A DNA stretch of 64,000 nt from Bryum argenteum (Eukaryota > Streptophyta > Bryopsida > Bryales > Bryaceae), in assembly GCA_037043015.1 (NCBI GenBank), contig CM073323.1, positions 3,534,001 through 3,598,000 on the forward strand. The letters are read 5' to 3'. Positions within the stretch are counted from its first letter, which is position 1; each line of letters starts with the position of its first letter. The notes beneath the pieces are model-generated. The model had not been told where the DNA came from. It ran no database searches and saw only the letters and a list, made by a program, of their open reading frames with translations. Below are positions 35,563 through 47,544 of the stretch, one piece after another. The position numbers were made by a program, and so were the translations under genes.

Positions 35563-36823
35563 CAGCGTCCGGGAAGAACCTAAGGCTAATACAAATGCAG
35601 CCTATGAAAATTGTGAAATAACCTACAAAATTTTGAAAGTGTAGGACGTAAAACCTAAGGAAATTTAGAAGCATTGGATTTTAGCCTCTCCAATAAAAAA
35701 AATGTAGGATTTTTTGCCTATAGATATTACAAAAGAGAGGATTCTAGCCAATCATAATTCTCCAATGTAGGAAATCAACTTGTCCAAATATGGATCCCTA
35801 GGCTCATACCCGGGGCTATTGGGTGTGCCACGGACATCAATATCAATGAAACCCTCGTAACTAGAAACCCAAACAACCTGCCCATGGTAACTTGCAACAG
35901 CGTTGCCCTATCTTCGTCCTCCCCGCCACCTTCCTTCTCCGCTTTTTTCAGCCGCGATCTTGCAAATTGTTCTTGGCTTATCGCATTCTCGATATCTAAC
36001 TCTGCCACCCTAGAAGCCACTTCTTCTCACACTAGCTTCTGGTAGCACACATGGTGTGGTTCCTCTCCTTGATCTTTGAAATTTGGAACGAAAGGCAAAT
36101 CTGGAGGATTTGGGGCGCTTACAAATATTAGTTGCCGCTTGAACTTGGGCCGGGACGACGTCTTACGTGTTGGAGATCGATCAAGATCCGCTTCGAGGCG
36201 GAAGGATTTGGCTTCTGTTGTGGAGGATGGCGAACTAGCTGGGCGTTTGAAACACATTGGGTAGCCTATCAAACCTCCCCCGCTCCACAGGTATCCCAAT
36301 CTCAAAGTGAGTGTGTGTGCACTCTTCGCCACCTTCTCTTCTGTTATTCAGGAACTAACACATTCTTCACATTTTGTCATCTTCTCCATGTATCATTCCC
36401 TTCTTCGGCTTTCTTGCAAGTTCTCATCTCTCCTGTGCCGTTGATGAGATGATGGGAATATGGGTTTAGGAACCGTTTCTGAAATCGTTGCACCATTTTA
36501 TTTATTTTTTATTGCACCTCATCTAACAACAGAAAATATGATGTCAAACACTGGCCACCAGGTTCAATTCCTGCCAAGGATATTAATTATTTAATGAAGT
36601 AATATTGAATCCAAAACCTATTACATTAAATTTTTGAAGGATTACAACCTATTAAAATTTTGATTTGAAGGCAATTGGCCAGTAACTTAGAAATATTACA
36701 AGTTTTCAACCTACAAATTTTCATCATTGTAGGATGTAGTCTATGCTCTTGGAGAAATAACCTATGCCCTTTTTTAGATGTAGGCAATTAACCTTAATAT
36801 TTCAAAAAACTTCCCGAACGCTG
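35563..36823. mobile_element. hAT-like element, 1,261 bp, with 8-bp target duplication
   Basis: The left end is CAGCGTCCGGGAAG and the right end CTTCCCGAACGCTG, inverted with 13 of 14 bp matching. A perfect 8-bp direct repeat GTGTGAAG flanks it (35555-35562 and 36824-36831). The CAG start and 8-bp duplication are hallmarks of hAT transposons. Repeated CCTACAAA and TGTAGGA motifs lie near both ends, like hAT subterminal transposase sites. No recognisable hAT transposase remains; the middle carries an unidentified broken reading frame on the minus strand. Confidence 0.75.
35775..36332 (-). pseudogene. Unidentified reading-frame remnant inside the hAT-like element
   Basis: A single minus-strand frame runs across this interval with one TGA between its two parts (near 36024-36026). 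It encodes a charged, helix-prone stretch (VAELDIENAISQEQFARSRL) and a Pro-rich stretch (FVSAPNPPDLPFVPNFKDQ). The interval is richer in GC than its AT-rich flanks. I do not recognise the protein. It may be captured host sequence or a decayed internal part of the transposon. There is no ATG at the expected start. Confidence 0.25.
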
Positions 36824-36831
36824 GTGTGAAG

Positions 36832-37105
36832 TCCGAAATATGAGCTCTACTTTATTGAGTTAATAATTCGGTCCCATAACTCCGTGAGTTCCACAATGCA
36901 TGGAGCCAATTGGAGCATTTCCAGACCTGTGGTGTCCACAGACCAGTACAGTACATTTTAGCGTGCTGGGTAAAGTCCTGGCATCCCCACCAACCAGCCT
37001 GCCCGCACGGTAAAGAATCACCTGCCAAACAACTTGGAAATTCCCTATGGTAACTTCTGATTTTCATGGATTCTATACTTTTCACTTTTTTAAAGTGTTA
37101 CTCCA
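36832..37105. other. Short spacer, nothing recognised
   Basis: It lies between the hAT-like element and the MITE at 37.1 kb. No gene or repeat structure was identified. Confidence 0.4.
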
Positions 37106-37109
37106 TTAA

Positions 37110-37369
37110 CCCCTAAAGGTCCTTGATATAAAATTGTTTAAATTATCAAAAAGAACCTTCTTCTGCTTCACGTGCAAAGAAACTCAATCTAAGCATTGAT
37201 TAGAAGATCCAACCGTAGGATCTTGAAGTTAACTTGACCCTTTTCCCGAATGTCAAATTTGAACCGTTAATTTTTCTCCAATTTTGAGATTATAATGGTC
37301 AAAGTTGGCTGAATTTTCTCCTTGCGGAAATTCCAAAAAGCGATTTCCGCTTTCTTGAACCTCTAGGGG
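37110..37369. mobile_element. TTAA-flanked MITE P7, 260 bp
   Basis: The left end is CCCCTAAAGGTCCTTG and the right end GAACCTCTAGGGG. TTAA is on both sides (37106-37109 and 37370-37373). It is related internally to 26870-27124. The end sequence GGACCTTTAGGGGTTAA recurs at 24008-24026 beside the SINE. Confidence 0.7.
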
Positions 37370-37780
37370 TTAAAAGTCATTGGGGGAGAGGAAACAAGTT
37401 GGGCACTCACCATGGAAAAGGGGAAGTCATGCGCTCCTAACACACAAAATAGAAAGAGTTTATGAAGTGCAAATAGGAGTTACATAAGTATGTCAAATAT
37501 GTGCATCTTTGTACAACTTAGGTGCAATTTTTGAGTCTCGTCTTTCCGCCCATATTGGGCTTGGAAAATAAAACTTAAGTTATGACCTTCAATATTACAA
37601 TTCCGACTTTAAAAAAATTTGCATGCACTTTGTAAAGGGAACCTCCATCAAAAATCTTAGGGGAAAAGATTAATTTCAAATATTTATTCACGCTCCGCAA
37701 ATAGGACATAAAGCCATTTTTGCTTTCTTGGATATTTAAAGGTTAAGTCATTATTAATTTCTGAGTACAATTATTCCCCC

Positions 37781-37870
37781 TTGTCCGGTGGGCATCGGGA
37801 TATTAGCATTACGAACGGACACTTCATTCACGCCGGCCCCTTAGAAAGGGACCGGAGTTTCTATCTATCT
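37781..37870 (+). mobile_element. Retroelement 3'-terminal module, copy d
   Basis: GTCCGGTGGGCATCGGG leads into ACGAACGGACACTTCATTCA and the perfect stem CCGGCCCCTT-AGA-AAGGGACCGG. It ends AGTTTCTATCTATCTT. Confidence 0.65.
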
Positions 37871-38846
37871 TCTGAGTACAAGGGTGTTGTTGAGATGGAA
37901 GAGAAGGTGTTGTTGGTTGTACTAACTTCTTTATAACTTCTTCATCTTCTTCATTTGTTTTAAATGAAATTACTTGAGTTGGGTTCTAATTCAAGTCTAA
38001 TTTGTGTGTTGAGAATTGCAGACCCATAAATAAAGTATGGATAAATGGCATGCATTTTAGTGAAGGCAACTCTTAATTTCGAGTTTTCAAACATGGGGCA
38101 TGTTTTACCATCGTGAGGCAATTATGTGAAATCAAAAAGATGTTCTTTTGATTTATTTCTTCACAAAATCATGATCTTAAGATGAAGGCTAACAAATTTC
38201 GAGCTGAAAGATTTTTTATCCAAATATTTTTACTATCGGATTTGCAATGATGTTTCGACATCAAAAAATGAGATATATGGATGATTTTTGCGGAGCAATA
38301 TCTTCTATATCCACAATTGGATTTTGACTTCTTTTTTGAGATGAATTTGAACAAGAGTCTAGTTTTAGTGATAAAAATCTCGAAAAATTTAAAGATTTAT
38401 TAAATTGAGACAAAGATTTGAGTGCAAAGGATTGAGATTTGGACTATTTTTCTTTTGTAAATTTTTTGGTTTTCTTCACCATTGCAAGGCCATTATGTGC
38501 ACAAAAGAAAATTTTTCTCATATAGTTTTTGTGTTCAAAGGTGTTATTGAGATGGAGGTGGACATCTTTATTTTTTAATTTTCAATTTTCTACAAATGAG
38601 TCAAACTAGTGAAGGGTTAAGCCTTGATTACAAAGTTAACATTGTCCAAGGTTTGAGTTCATTGTTCAAGGTTGGAGGTTTTTGAGAAATATCTTCTTTA
38701 CATAAACTTGTTAATTGAGAGTATGCCACAATATCTTTGACCAAGAATGATGTCTCTAGAATCTACACAAAATTTTCCAAACGAAACTAGTTTCACAAAA
38801 AACTCATATTAAACTAATTATGAACAAATTCATAGTTCAGAATAAT

Positions 38847-39066
38847 GTCGGCTGTCCGCCGATATTACCTTTAAACTCCATCAGTAATCTTTGAAAGGTC
38901 ATAACTCAGTCAAACTTTGTTCGAATTAAACATATGAGGTGTTTTTTGATATCTACGAAAAATGTAGATGTCAAAAAACACCTCATTTGTTTGATTTGGA
39001 CAAAATTTGACTGAGTTATGGCATTTTGAAAGTCGCTGATGTGGGGATGTATCGGCTGGCTGCCGA
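38847..39066. repeat. Long imperfect hairpin, ~105-bp arms, 7-nt loop
   Basis: The arms are 38847-38956 and 38964-39066. The inner 23 bp (ATGAGGTGTTTTTTGA, then ATCTAC) pair with one mismatch. Pairing continues outward through CATAACTCAGTCAAA to an outer GTCGGC/GCCGAC with bulges. The 7-nt loop is GAAAAAT. It could be a foldback transposon or a long small-RNA precursor. Confidence 0.85.
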
Positions 39067-40601
39067 CAAAACCAAGGTTCTTCATTAGTTGCAAAAAGTC
39101 CATAAGTTGCAAATAAGTCCATAATTAGTCAAATATGAGTTAAAAACATTGACCTTTCAAAATTGGTAAGATTAAGATTTTTTGAAAAATAGAGTAATAG
39201 TATGATCATGAACATTTTTCTAATAAAAACTCAATAATGACTAACTTTGAATTTGTTCGAATCGTCTTTTTTGGGCTTGAAAACTTAAAGTTTGCGTTAA
39301 AAATTTTACTTTAATATTTGACTTTGAAAATTCTCACACACACACCTTGTAGTATAGGGAACATCTAAGAAACATCTTGGGCAAAAATATTATTTTCAAC
39401 AATTAGGCCGCCCAAACTCGCAAAAACATTCTGGTTTTCTTGGACCTTCAGAGGATAAAATGCGTAAAAATATCATATAATCTAAAAAGAAATATTCTTT
39501 TAAGTGAGCGGTAAATAATATAATTTCATATTCAAATTCAAAAAAGAGAAGAAAATTCCAAGAAATCTTTAAAGTTATAACATCTAGAAACTAAAACAAT
39601 CAAATGCAATTTATATTTATATATATAGCCATGAAAAATATACGAATGATGGGTGTGCATTTCCTCACATCGACAATCCTTGATAAGAGTTTGAAGTATA
39701 TATTTTTGGTTGGAATAAGTTTACATTGATTACCGCCACAATGCCATATTGCTTGGTTGTGTGCTTAGTGTGAACTATTTTACAAAAATCTTTGACTTAA
39801 CAATGAAGAGTTTTTTTTTATGAACTTATACCCTCCACCCTTCACATATCTTCCTTAGTCATCCTTTTCAATGTTTTGTTCTTTTCTCACATAACTTCTC
39901 ATTGGCCCTCACCTTTATCGAGTGAGCAATTTTTGTTCCAAAATCACAAACTCTACAAGGTTAAAATTGTAGTTTTTGAGTTTGAAGATTAAAAAAAATA
40001 ACTTGGACATTTAGAGGTTGAATTCTTATTCCATGTTGTAAAAGGGGGAAAAACTTTTGGAACATTCTTGAAGTTTGACATCATTTTGTACCTAGTGAAA
40101 ATTAATGTCTAAGTTATGCAATATCCGATTTGGGCCCTCTAACTTTTGAGCTAACAGGACTGAATGTTGAAAAATGACATTTTAAATTACTCCATCGATC
40201 GTGTGGCTTTTATCGAGATAGAATTAATTTTCCTTTTCCAACCGATTGCCTATTCAATGTGCTACCTTTGGCAACGCCAGAAAACGCAAACCAGACCCGC
40301 CAAATGTAGAAGCTCGCCACACCCTGGCCCTTCCAACATCTCTAAAACGCGTCCTTCACTTCAAGTCAACTTGACTTTTGGAGGATTTTATGCCGCCTAT
40401 TTGAGAACCTCAAAATATATGGATATTTAGACTTAAGTATTTTTTGAATTTTTATAATGTAGTGAAAGACAAAGTACAAAGTTCTTCAGCTAGTTCTTTG
40501 AGAAAGGGTACGGATTTTAAGGGGTGCTAAAGTTAGCAACCCTTCCTCCATAGCTACATTTCGCATATCTTAACTCTTGAAGAATCAAAGTCTGAGGCTC
40601 T

Positions 40602-40889
40602 CTTTAACCTTTAAAGGACCAAAGTCTACCATAGATCGCTCACCACTTGATCCTGAACCATGCCACAAACTCATTCGTGTCGAGAAAGAAAGAAAAAAAC
40701 AATCAAGCACTCCTCAAACACTCCCCTTGAGCCTTTTTTAACCCTTAGAGGACCAAAGTCTACCAAAGATTGCTCACCACTCGAATAGGCAAACTCATGC
40801 CACAAACTCTTCAACTTGTGTGTCAAGAAAGAAAGAAAATAAATAAATAAATAAACAATCAAACGAAAACTCTCGTAGAGCCTTTTGAA
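40602..40889. repeat. Diverged tandem duplication, ~140-bp unit
   Basis: Both copies begin TTTAACC(C/T)TTA-AGGACC-like, continue ACCAAAGTCTACCA and GCTCACCACT, and include ATGCCACAAACTC and an AAGAAAGAAAG run. The second copy has gained (AAAT)n. The first bases resemble TTAA-MITE termini. Confidence 0.7.
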
Positions 40890-41417
40890 ACCTCCGGTTA
40901 AACAATTACGAATTCTTGAAGAAACCATAGATAAATTATGCCAGCATATACTTGATGCACAACAATCATCCACTTTGTCTCAATCACCTCGCTTTTTTAA
41001 TTATTTAATTTTTTTATGATAAACCTTCCCACAGATAGGAAATCATTCCAAACTAATAAAACCGTTTTCCCATGCAAATATGCTACCGTATACAAAATGC
41101 ATCTTATCAACACCATCTATTATAGCACCACAAAAATAAATAAATATATATATATATATTTAAAAATATACCAAAAACTGTTGCAAGCACGGACTGCAGT
41201 CTTCGGCCGTTTGCACGTCTGGCCACCAAAGGCCCAAGGCGAGCGGTAACAAAAGAGCCCACAGACAGCCACTTGCAGCGGCCCTTCCGGAGCAGGAGAT
41301 GCTTGGGCACCGCGCAGGTGTGGTAAAAGTAGGCGAGCAAGTAAAACTGCGGCATTGTCGCTGCCTCGGTAGGTAAGATGCACTCGGTCTGTAGGTCTGG
41401 AGCATCCTCATCCCAGC

Positions 41418-41424
41418 TATAAAG
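41418..41424 (+). promoter_or_regulatory. TATA box of the ammonium transporter gene
   Basis: TATAAAG lies 135 bp before the ATG in GC-richer sequence. Transcription would be expected to start near 41450, leaving a ~110-nt leader. This is inferred from position and motif only. Confidence 0.5.
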
Positions 41425-41558
41425 CTCTGCTCCTATTCCTCTGCTCGTAGTTGCACGGATCGGTCCGTATCGGTCCCTGTTTGCTCGTAGCGTGACAGGA
41501 CATGAATTAGAGCTGAACCTGATCTGAGAGCACGTAGAGAGCGAGAGAGTTTGCAGCC

Positions 41559-43231
41559 ATGTCGCTTGGGTGTGCGGACGGGGACCTGGGCATCATCCAG
41601 GGGTTCCTCGGAGCCGCTGGGAATGCTTCCGGATTGAGTGAGTTTCTGTGCGGCAAGCTCGATGGAATCTCCACGCAGATGGGGTACACGACCCTGGCCG
41701 TGGACAACACCTACTTGCTTTTCTCGACGTACCTGGTGTTCTCGATGCAGCTGGGGTTCGCCATGCTCTGCGCCGGCTCCGTGCGAGCGAAGAACACGAT
41801 GAACATTATGCTTACGAATGTGCTGGACGCGGCTTGCGGTGGCTTGTCTTACTACATCTTCGGATTCGCGTTCGCGTTCGGTCAGGGCCCTGGCCCCAAC
41901 GCCTTCATCGGCCACCACAACTGGGGTCTTTATAATGTGCCCAACTCCTCCTTCGATTACAGCTTTTTCCTCTTCCAGTGGGCGTTCGCCATCGCCGCCG
42001 CGGGTATCACCTCCGGTTCGATTGCGGAGCGTACCCAATTCGTGGCGTATCTCGTCTACTCGTCCGTGCTGACGGGATTCGTCTACCCGATCGTGTCGCA
42101 CTGGATGTGGTCTACTGATGGGTGGTTGTCGGCATCGAAATCCACGGGACCCGGGTCGCTGCTTTTTGGTAGCGGTGCTATCGACTTTGCGGGGAGTGGT
42201 GTGGTGCACATGGTAGGTGGTCTGGCTGGCTTTTGGGGCGCTTTTATCGAAGGTCCCCGCATTGGCCGGTTCGACAAGTCGGGGTCGTCGCTCAACTTCC
42301 GTGGTCACAGTGCGACCTTGGTGGTGCTCGGCACATTCTTGCTGTGGTTCGGATGGTACGGATTCAACCCTGGAAGCTTTGTGAAAATCTTGGTGCCCTA
42401 CGCCGACTACAAGGGTAACTGGAGCGGTGTGGGAAGGACTGCCGTCACGACCACTCTGGCAGGATCCACGGCCGCCGTGACGACGTTGTTCGGCAAGAGG
42501 CTGTTGGATGGACACTGGAATGTTCTCGACGTGTGCAACGGCTTGCTTGGAGGCTTCGCGGCCATTACCGCTTCTTGCGCCGTTGTCTCACCTTGGGCTT
42601 CTATCATCTGCGGATTCGGCTCCGCCTGGGTCCTTATCGGATTGAACAGACTCGCAGGTACCCATTCCTCGGCCATGGACACTGCACCATTGCTTGAATT
42701 CCCTGCTTTTTGCTCTTTCATTCCTTGTCTTTTGCTATTGCATTGCTTGCATTTTGCTTTTGCAATCTCTGATTGATGGTGATGATCGAGAATTAACCTT
42801 TATTTTATCTTTTTGCAGCTCGCCTTCACTACGACGATCCATTAGAAGCAGCGCAGCTCCACGCAGGATGCGGAGCATGGGGACTTTTGTTCGTGGGCCT
42901 GTTCGCAGAGAAGAACTACGTGCTGCAAATCTACGGAGGAAATCCCGACAGACCTTACGGTTTGTTCATGGGAGGTGGAGGCAAGCTCCTCGCCGCTCAG
43001 ATTATCGAGATTCTGGCCATCACCGGATGGGTGACGGTCACCATGGGCCCGCTTTTCTTCGCCCTCCACAAGTTCAAGTTGTTGCGCATCACCCCGGAAG
43101 ACGAGCTCGCGGGCATGGACGTGACGCGCCACGGAGGAACGGCATACATCCACGCCGACGGGTCGGAGCACATGATGAACATGAGCACCATCAATGGAGA
43201 CAAGAGACACAACAACCAGACTCCCATCTAA
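41559..43231 (+). CDS. AMT1: AMT1-type ammonium transporter
   Basis: Two exons, 41559-42657 and 42819-43231, give 503 aa, normal for plant AMT1. It moves ammonium across the plasma membrane as a trimer. The spliced protein has about eleven membrane helices and the family landmarks: [13 protein letters not shown], an AMT signature around [13 protein letters not shown] with the first pore His, and [10 protein letters not shown] with the second pore His. The cytosolic tail has GMDVTRHGG, whose Thr469 matches the phosphorylated Thr460 that shuts AtAMT1;1. The 161-bp intron (GTACCC...TTGCAG) splits the Ala codon of [12 protein letters not shown]; without splicing the frame runs on into non-conserved sequence. 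Coding GC is high compared with the flanks. Many seed-plant AMT1 genes lack introns, so this intron is mildly unusual. The exact AMT1 subtype cannot be assigned. Confidence 0.95.
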
Positions 43232-44811
43232 GCCCGTTTCCAAGGTCCGAAATTAGTCTAGATTACACATCCAATTTGAAATAGGAAGCAGCAGCTGATC
43301 ATGAAATTAGTCGTCCCCTGGGGTTTGTTTGCGATCAGACTGCGAGCTTTGCTTCAGAGAAAACCGAATAGGGTTTAAGCATGAAGAGACTGAAAATCAT
43401 AGGGCCTTGCTTAGGAGAGTGGTTTTTGATACTTTCCTTTCGTTGGTGGGAGCTTGCCCTGTGACATGCAAGTCAGGCTGGGACGATGCAAGCACTGTGG
43501 CATCCATCCTTCCCTGTTTGTATAATAAACAAATATAATCAACTATTCTTTACTCCATTGACTTCGAGACGCGGTCTCGGACGTGCAGGAATATATTCTC
43601 ATCATCTTCCTCCCCTCTTACTCCACAATACAGTGTCCAGCTCCTAAAATTGGCTTACTCCAGCAACATCAGAATCGCTCACAATAGGCAGCTGCTTCCG
43701 TCTTGACATGGAAATGCATCGCCAGGAATCTTTTCAGACATCTAAAGTGGTTAGTTCCTGTAGCGATCAAGCGCTCAAACTGGTCCATAGTCACAAACTG
43801 AGAATTCAACTTACGAAGCACGTCTCTTCCTCAACTTTTCAACCCTCGTCCTCAACTTTTACTGTTTCGATTCTTCCGGAAAGAAATCGTGTACCAGAGA
43901 CAAACGTTGACATTCTACCAGTATGTTGTAAGTGCATTCAATTGAAGAGAGGTTCGCAAGCGTGGGAAACTGCCGTGGTGCATCACACGTACGATGCGTG
44001 CCCATTCCAGCCGTACGAGGTACAGAGTGATTATGATCAGCGTATGCGAAAATTAATGTATTAACCGACTAGTGGATATACACGAACTGTGTTGACAATG
44101 AACTCTACTTGAAATACGAAAGTCGGAGGAGAGGTCTCGATGCATGCTGGTACAGTATCTCCAAACCAGGCTACTCCTTCAAACCAGGCTACTCCTTGAA
44201 GACTGAGAGTCCATATTGGGTTATCGAATGAAAGCTATGAGCGATTGAACATGTCGACGAGAACCCATGTCGAGCGATCGAACATGTTTAGCGATGAGGG
44301 TTCGACGAGGCCATGGCACCGATTGTATTGAGCTAGCTCTCTCTCTCTGAATGATTGATAGGCATTGCATAGTTGGATATAAGAGTCTGACAGAAAGTGG
44401 ATGGAATGGAATGTGCTCTTCAACGCTTGCTACGTGGCCTCTTTGCAAGTTTTGGTTTATCTGCCTGAAAAGGACCGTGGTGTCAACTGTCTGTGTCTAG
44501 AAGATTCCTTTCAAATTGACTTTTAAGTGATTTTATTGAGCTGTCCACTTGCAATGAATAAGGTAAGGTTCTCTCAAACACCGTGCAATTTTGGGATAAG
44601 AGAATGTGGTTAGGTTTTGAAAATTTGTGAAGTAGGGTCTAAGTGAAACATGTTTTTTTTTGGATTTTCTTGGATTACTTATGAATTTTTGGAGATGATG
44701 CGGTAGGGTATCAAGAACTAAAATGTACATGGTGAGAACATTAAAATTTAGTAATGGATTTCTTGGATACTTCCAAGTAGGGATTGATTTTTGTTGCCAC
44801 GCAGTTTATGA

Positions 44812-45011
44812 GTGTGTTACTTATGTAGTGGCTTTACGCGGGGAGAAAGTGTATTAGTGATGTAGTGGCTCTACGGAGGGAGAAAGTGTGTTACTTATGT
44901 CATGGCTTGACGCAGAGAGAAAGCGGGGAGAAAGTGTATTAGTGATGTAGTGGCTCTACGGAGGGAGAAAGTGTGTTACTTATGTCATGGCTTGACGCGG
45001 AGAGAAAGCGG
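44812..45011. repeat. Minisatellite with alternating higher-order units
   Basis: Five units of 37, 37, 48, 37 and 41 bp. Type A starts GTGTGTTACTTATGT and type B starts GTGTATTAGTGATGTAGTGG, alternating A-B-A-B-A, each ending GAGAAAG-like. The A-B pair is the higher-order unit. Confidence 0.9.
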
Positions 45012-46777
45012 TGACTAGCTCTACTGCCCTCATCATTATATGATTTATGTCTGTGATTCTCCTTCCTTCAACCATTTTTCATTTTGTAAAAAAGTTCTTC
45101 GGATATGGTTTAAATGCAATGTTTACTTTTCAAGCTCCACCATGTGATGCAAATAATCAATTACTATTTTAAATTAATTTCTTAGAGGTTGTTATGCCTT
45201 CCTTGTATGATTTCTCCAAAATTAAAATTCAATGGTTTTAAAGGTATAAACAAATCTTGTTGGTAGTTATGGAATAAAAATTAGATTTGTGAGTTTCCAT
45301 AGGGTGTTGTAATATCAATCTATAGAATTTTTTGTGCAAATCAACAACTTTTCTTGCAATTGGTAACATTTTGCAATTGAATCCTTGATTCAGCGGTGTA
45401 ATTAGCTATAGTTACTATACTTAAGCCGGTTCTATAGGATAGTCAATAAATGAATGAGAAATCTATAGATGGAGGAATGTAAAAATCAATAGTTGAGTGG
45501 TTGGGCGGTTAGCCATAAAATCTAGAGTACAGGAGGTAGGAAATCGATGGAATGGAGTGTCCGGAGGGAAGCCAGAACTCTTGCTGCAGTGAGATTGTAG
45601 GATCGACAGTGTAGTATCTTTTGTGTGCTCAATCGATAAAAGAAATCAATTGCAACAGTGGTTTGTGCATTTATTGGTGTGGTATTTGTTGTTGTATGTG
45701 GAATGCAATTGTGAGGGTTACCATTTTGAGATGGTTGTAATTAAGAATTCAAGAGTGATAATTGGTTGTGGATATGTGAGTGTAGGATTTTGAAAGTGAA
45801 ATTTATAGAATGTAATGCGATGGAGAATAAGTTAATGAATAATTGTTTGAGTGTTGAGTAAGAAATGGCTATGATAATTAACGGATGTGTGCATGATCTG
45901 CTTGTCGGTTTTATCAATGATGATTGAGTTTGCATGGTGAGAGTAAGAATCAATGGAATTTGAGTGCTGAATTTGCAGATTGAACTTGTCAACATATATA
46001 AGAGGTTGGTGGTGTTCTATAATAGATGAAATTCTAAGCATATGAGTTGATTCTTTATGATGTAACAATGGTACATAGATATCTATTATGTAACATTGTG
46101 TGACAATTGTAGAAATTCTGGGAATGGAAGAAGTGAAGGTTGAGTGAATTAAACTATTGAAAGTTGTAGTACAAAGGAATTATAAGTGATGGAGAAACCA
46201 AATGACATAAATACAACCGAGAAGGACACTTAATTGATCAAGAAGAAGTGCAGATCTTGCAACTGTGCCAGCAATTGAAAATTTATGTGTGAATCTCGAA
46301 AAAAAGAAAATATAGAAAATCCTATGGGATTCAATCAGCAATCATTGGTGGAGAAGTTATAGAATTAGCCAATCAAAGAAATCAAGGTTATTGTATGAGC
46401 AGAATTGACAGGAAGTGATCAATCGATGGAGTGCAATAGATGAGGAGCAGCGACAGTCCAAGAGATAGTCTGACTGCAATCAATGAAGGTTTGGATTGGT
46501 GTAGAAGAAGCTATAGAAGAAAATCTTGATTGTATTAAAATTGATAAGTATTCTCCCTTTTGATTTGAGCATATTAAACGAAAAAGTATATGGCCATAGG
46601 TTGAGTGTGGAGAAGTCAGTTCCACTTTATTCCCTCAATTGTGCATAAAAGTGAAATTAACTCCACCTTTCAATAGAATTACCTAAACAATTGTTCTCCT
46701 TGTGTTCCAACTCTAACCATAGGAATTTTATTATGATTTATTTATGGTAACCTTTATGTACTCGCAAGTGCAAGCAA

Positions 46778-46780
<3 letters not shown>

Positions 46781-46832
<52 letters not shown>
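46781..46832. repeat. (AT)26 microsatellite
   Basis: A pure dinucleotide run with no module or tail signature next to it. Confidence 0.95.
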
Positions 46833-46835
<3 letters not shown>

Positions 46836-47133
46836 AGATTGGGTGGGTAGCCATGCAAGTAGGAAGGTTTAAAAAGAAGCTACCATTGGCAGGTGGGCTT
46901 TGAGGCCTTGGTGGGCTCTCAAAGATAACAAGTCAAATAACCTATCCCTTTAGTTGTTGGGAATGGTTTTACAAATATGAAGTTACTATAAATAGTGAGA
47001 AACATGGCTCTATGAAAGAGGTTGGGCATGGCCTCCCCTTCACACATGTGCGCTAAAGCTTTTAAACTATCCAAGAACAGTGAGATGAGCACAAAGGGTG
47101 ATGCACTAATCAAATCATCTTGCTACTACTTAA

Positions 47134-47367
47134 CCCTTAAACGTCAGACCCAGCCCGAGGGGTTGGGTTTTCTTTTGAGAGAATCTTGCTCATAACTTAC
47201 ACTCCATTATACCAAGTGGAATTTTTAGAATTCCAAACTGAGCACCTTAAAGAGATCTATACTTTCTTAGAATAGAGCTCAAGCAAACTAAAAATAGAAT
47301 AATGCTAAAAATGGAGTTTAAAAGAGATTTTGGGTGTGGTATCAGGAAAGCATATGACGTTTAAGGG
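47134..47367. mobile_element. piggyBac-like MITE P2b, 234 bp
   Basis: The ends are CCCTTAAACGTCAGACC and ATGACGTTTAAGGG. TTAA flanks both sides (47130-47133 and 47368-47371). It is a short relative of P1. Confidence 0.75.
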
Positions 47368-47544
47368 TTAACAACTGTTAAAATCAAAACATGAGGATAT
47401 CCAAAAAAATTTACATTTCTAAAAACAAAACATATGGAGCAATAACCTCACACATACACTTCTCAAAGTGGCTATTTTCGTGTACACATACTTAATATTT
47501 CAATGCAACACCTTCTCACCTCAAACCCAATAGTAAAACCTTAA

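Larger units (their letters stand above)
37874..41417. other. Gene-free AT-rich spacer upstream of the ammonium transporter
   Basis: No credible genes. It contains sequence similar to the interior of the 56.5-57.4 kb element (around 38060-38140, sharing CAAACATGGGGCATGTTTTA), a long hairpin (38847-39066) and a direct repeat (40602-40889). Further eroded TTAA-type MITE ends lie near 37740, 39430 and 40020. Confidence 0.5.
43232..47129. other. Gene-free spacer downstream of the ammonium transporter
   Basis: A 118-codon ATG frame at 43708-44064 shows no recognisable family and is probably chance. A minisatellite lies at 44812-45011 and an (AT)26 microsatellite at 46781-46832. Two direct copies of AAACCAGGCTACTCCTT lie near 44163-44197. 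Confidence 0.5.

Noticed and set aside
41433..42515. A 360-codon open frame antisense to the ammonium transporter
   Set aside because: It is an open-frame shadow of GC-rich, codon-biased coding sequence; it has no family resemblance, and the sense strand encodes an unmistakable AMT1.
43708..44064. 118-codon ATG frame downstream of the ammonium transporter
   Set aside because: No family resemblance and no supporting splice or promoter context; probably chance.
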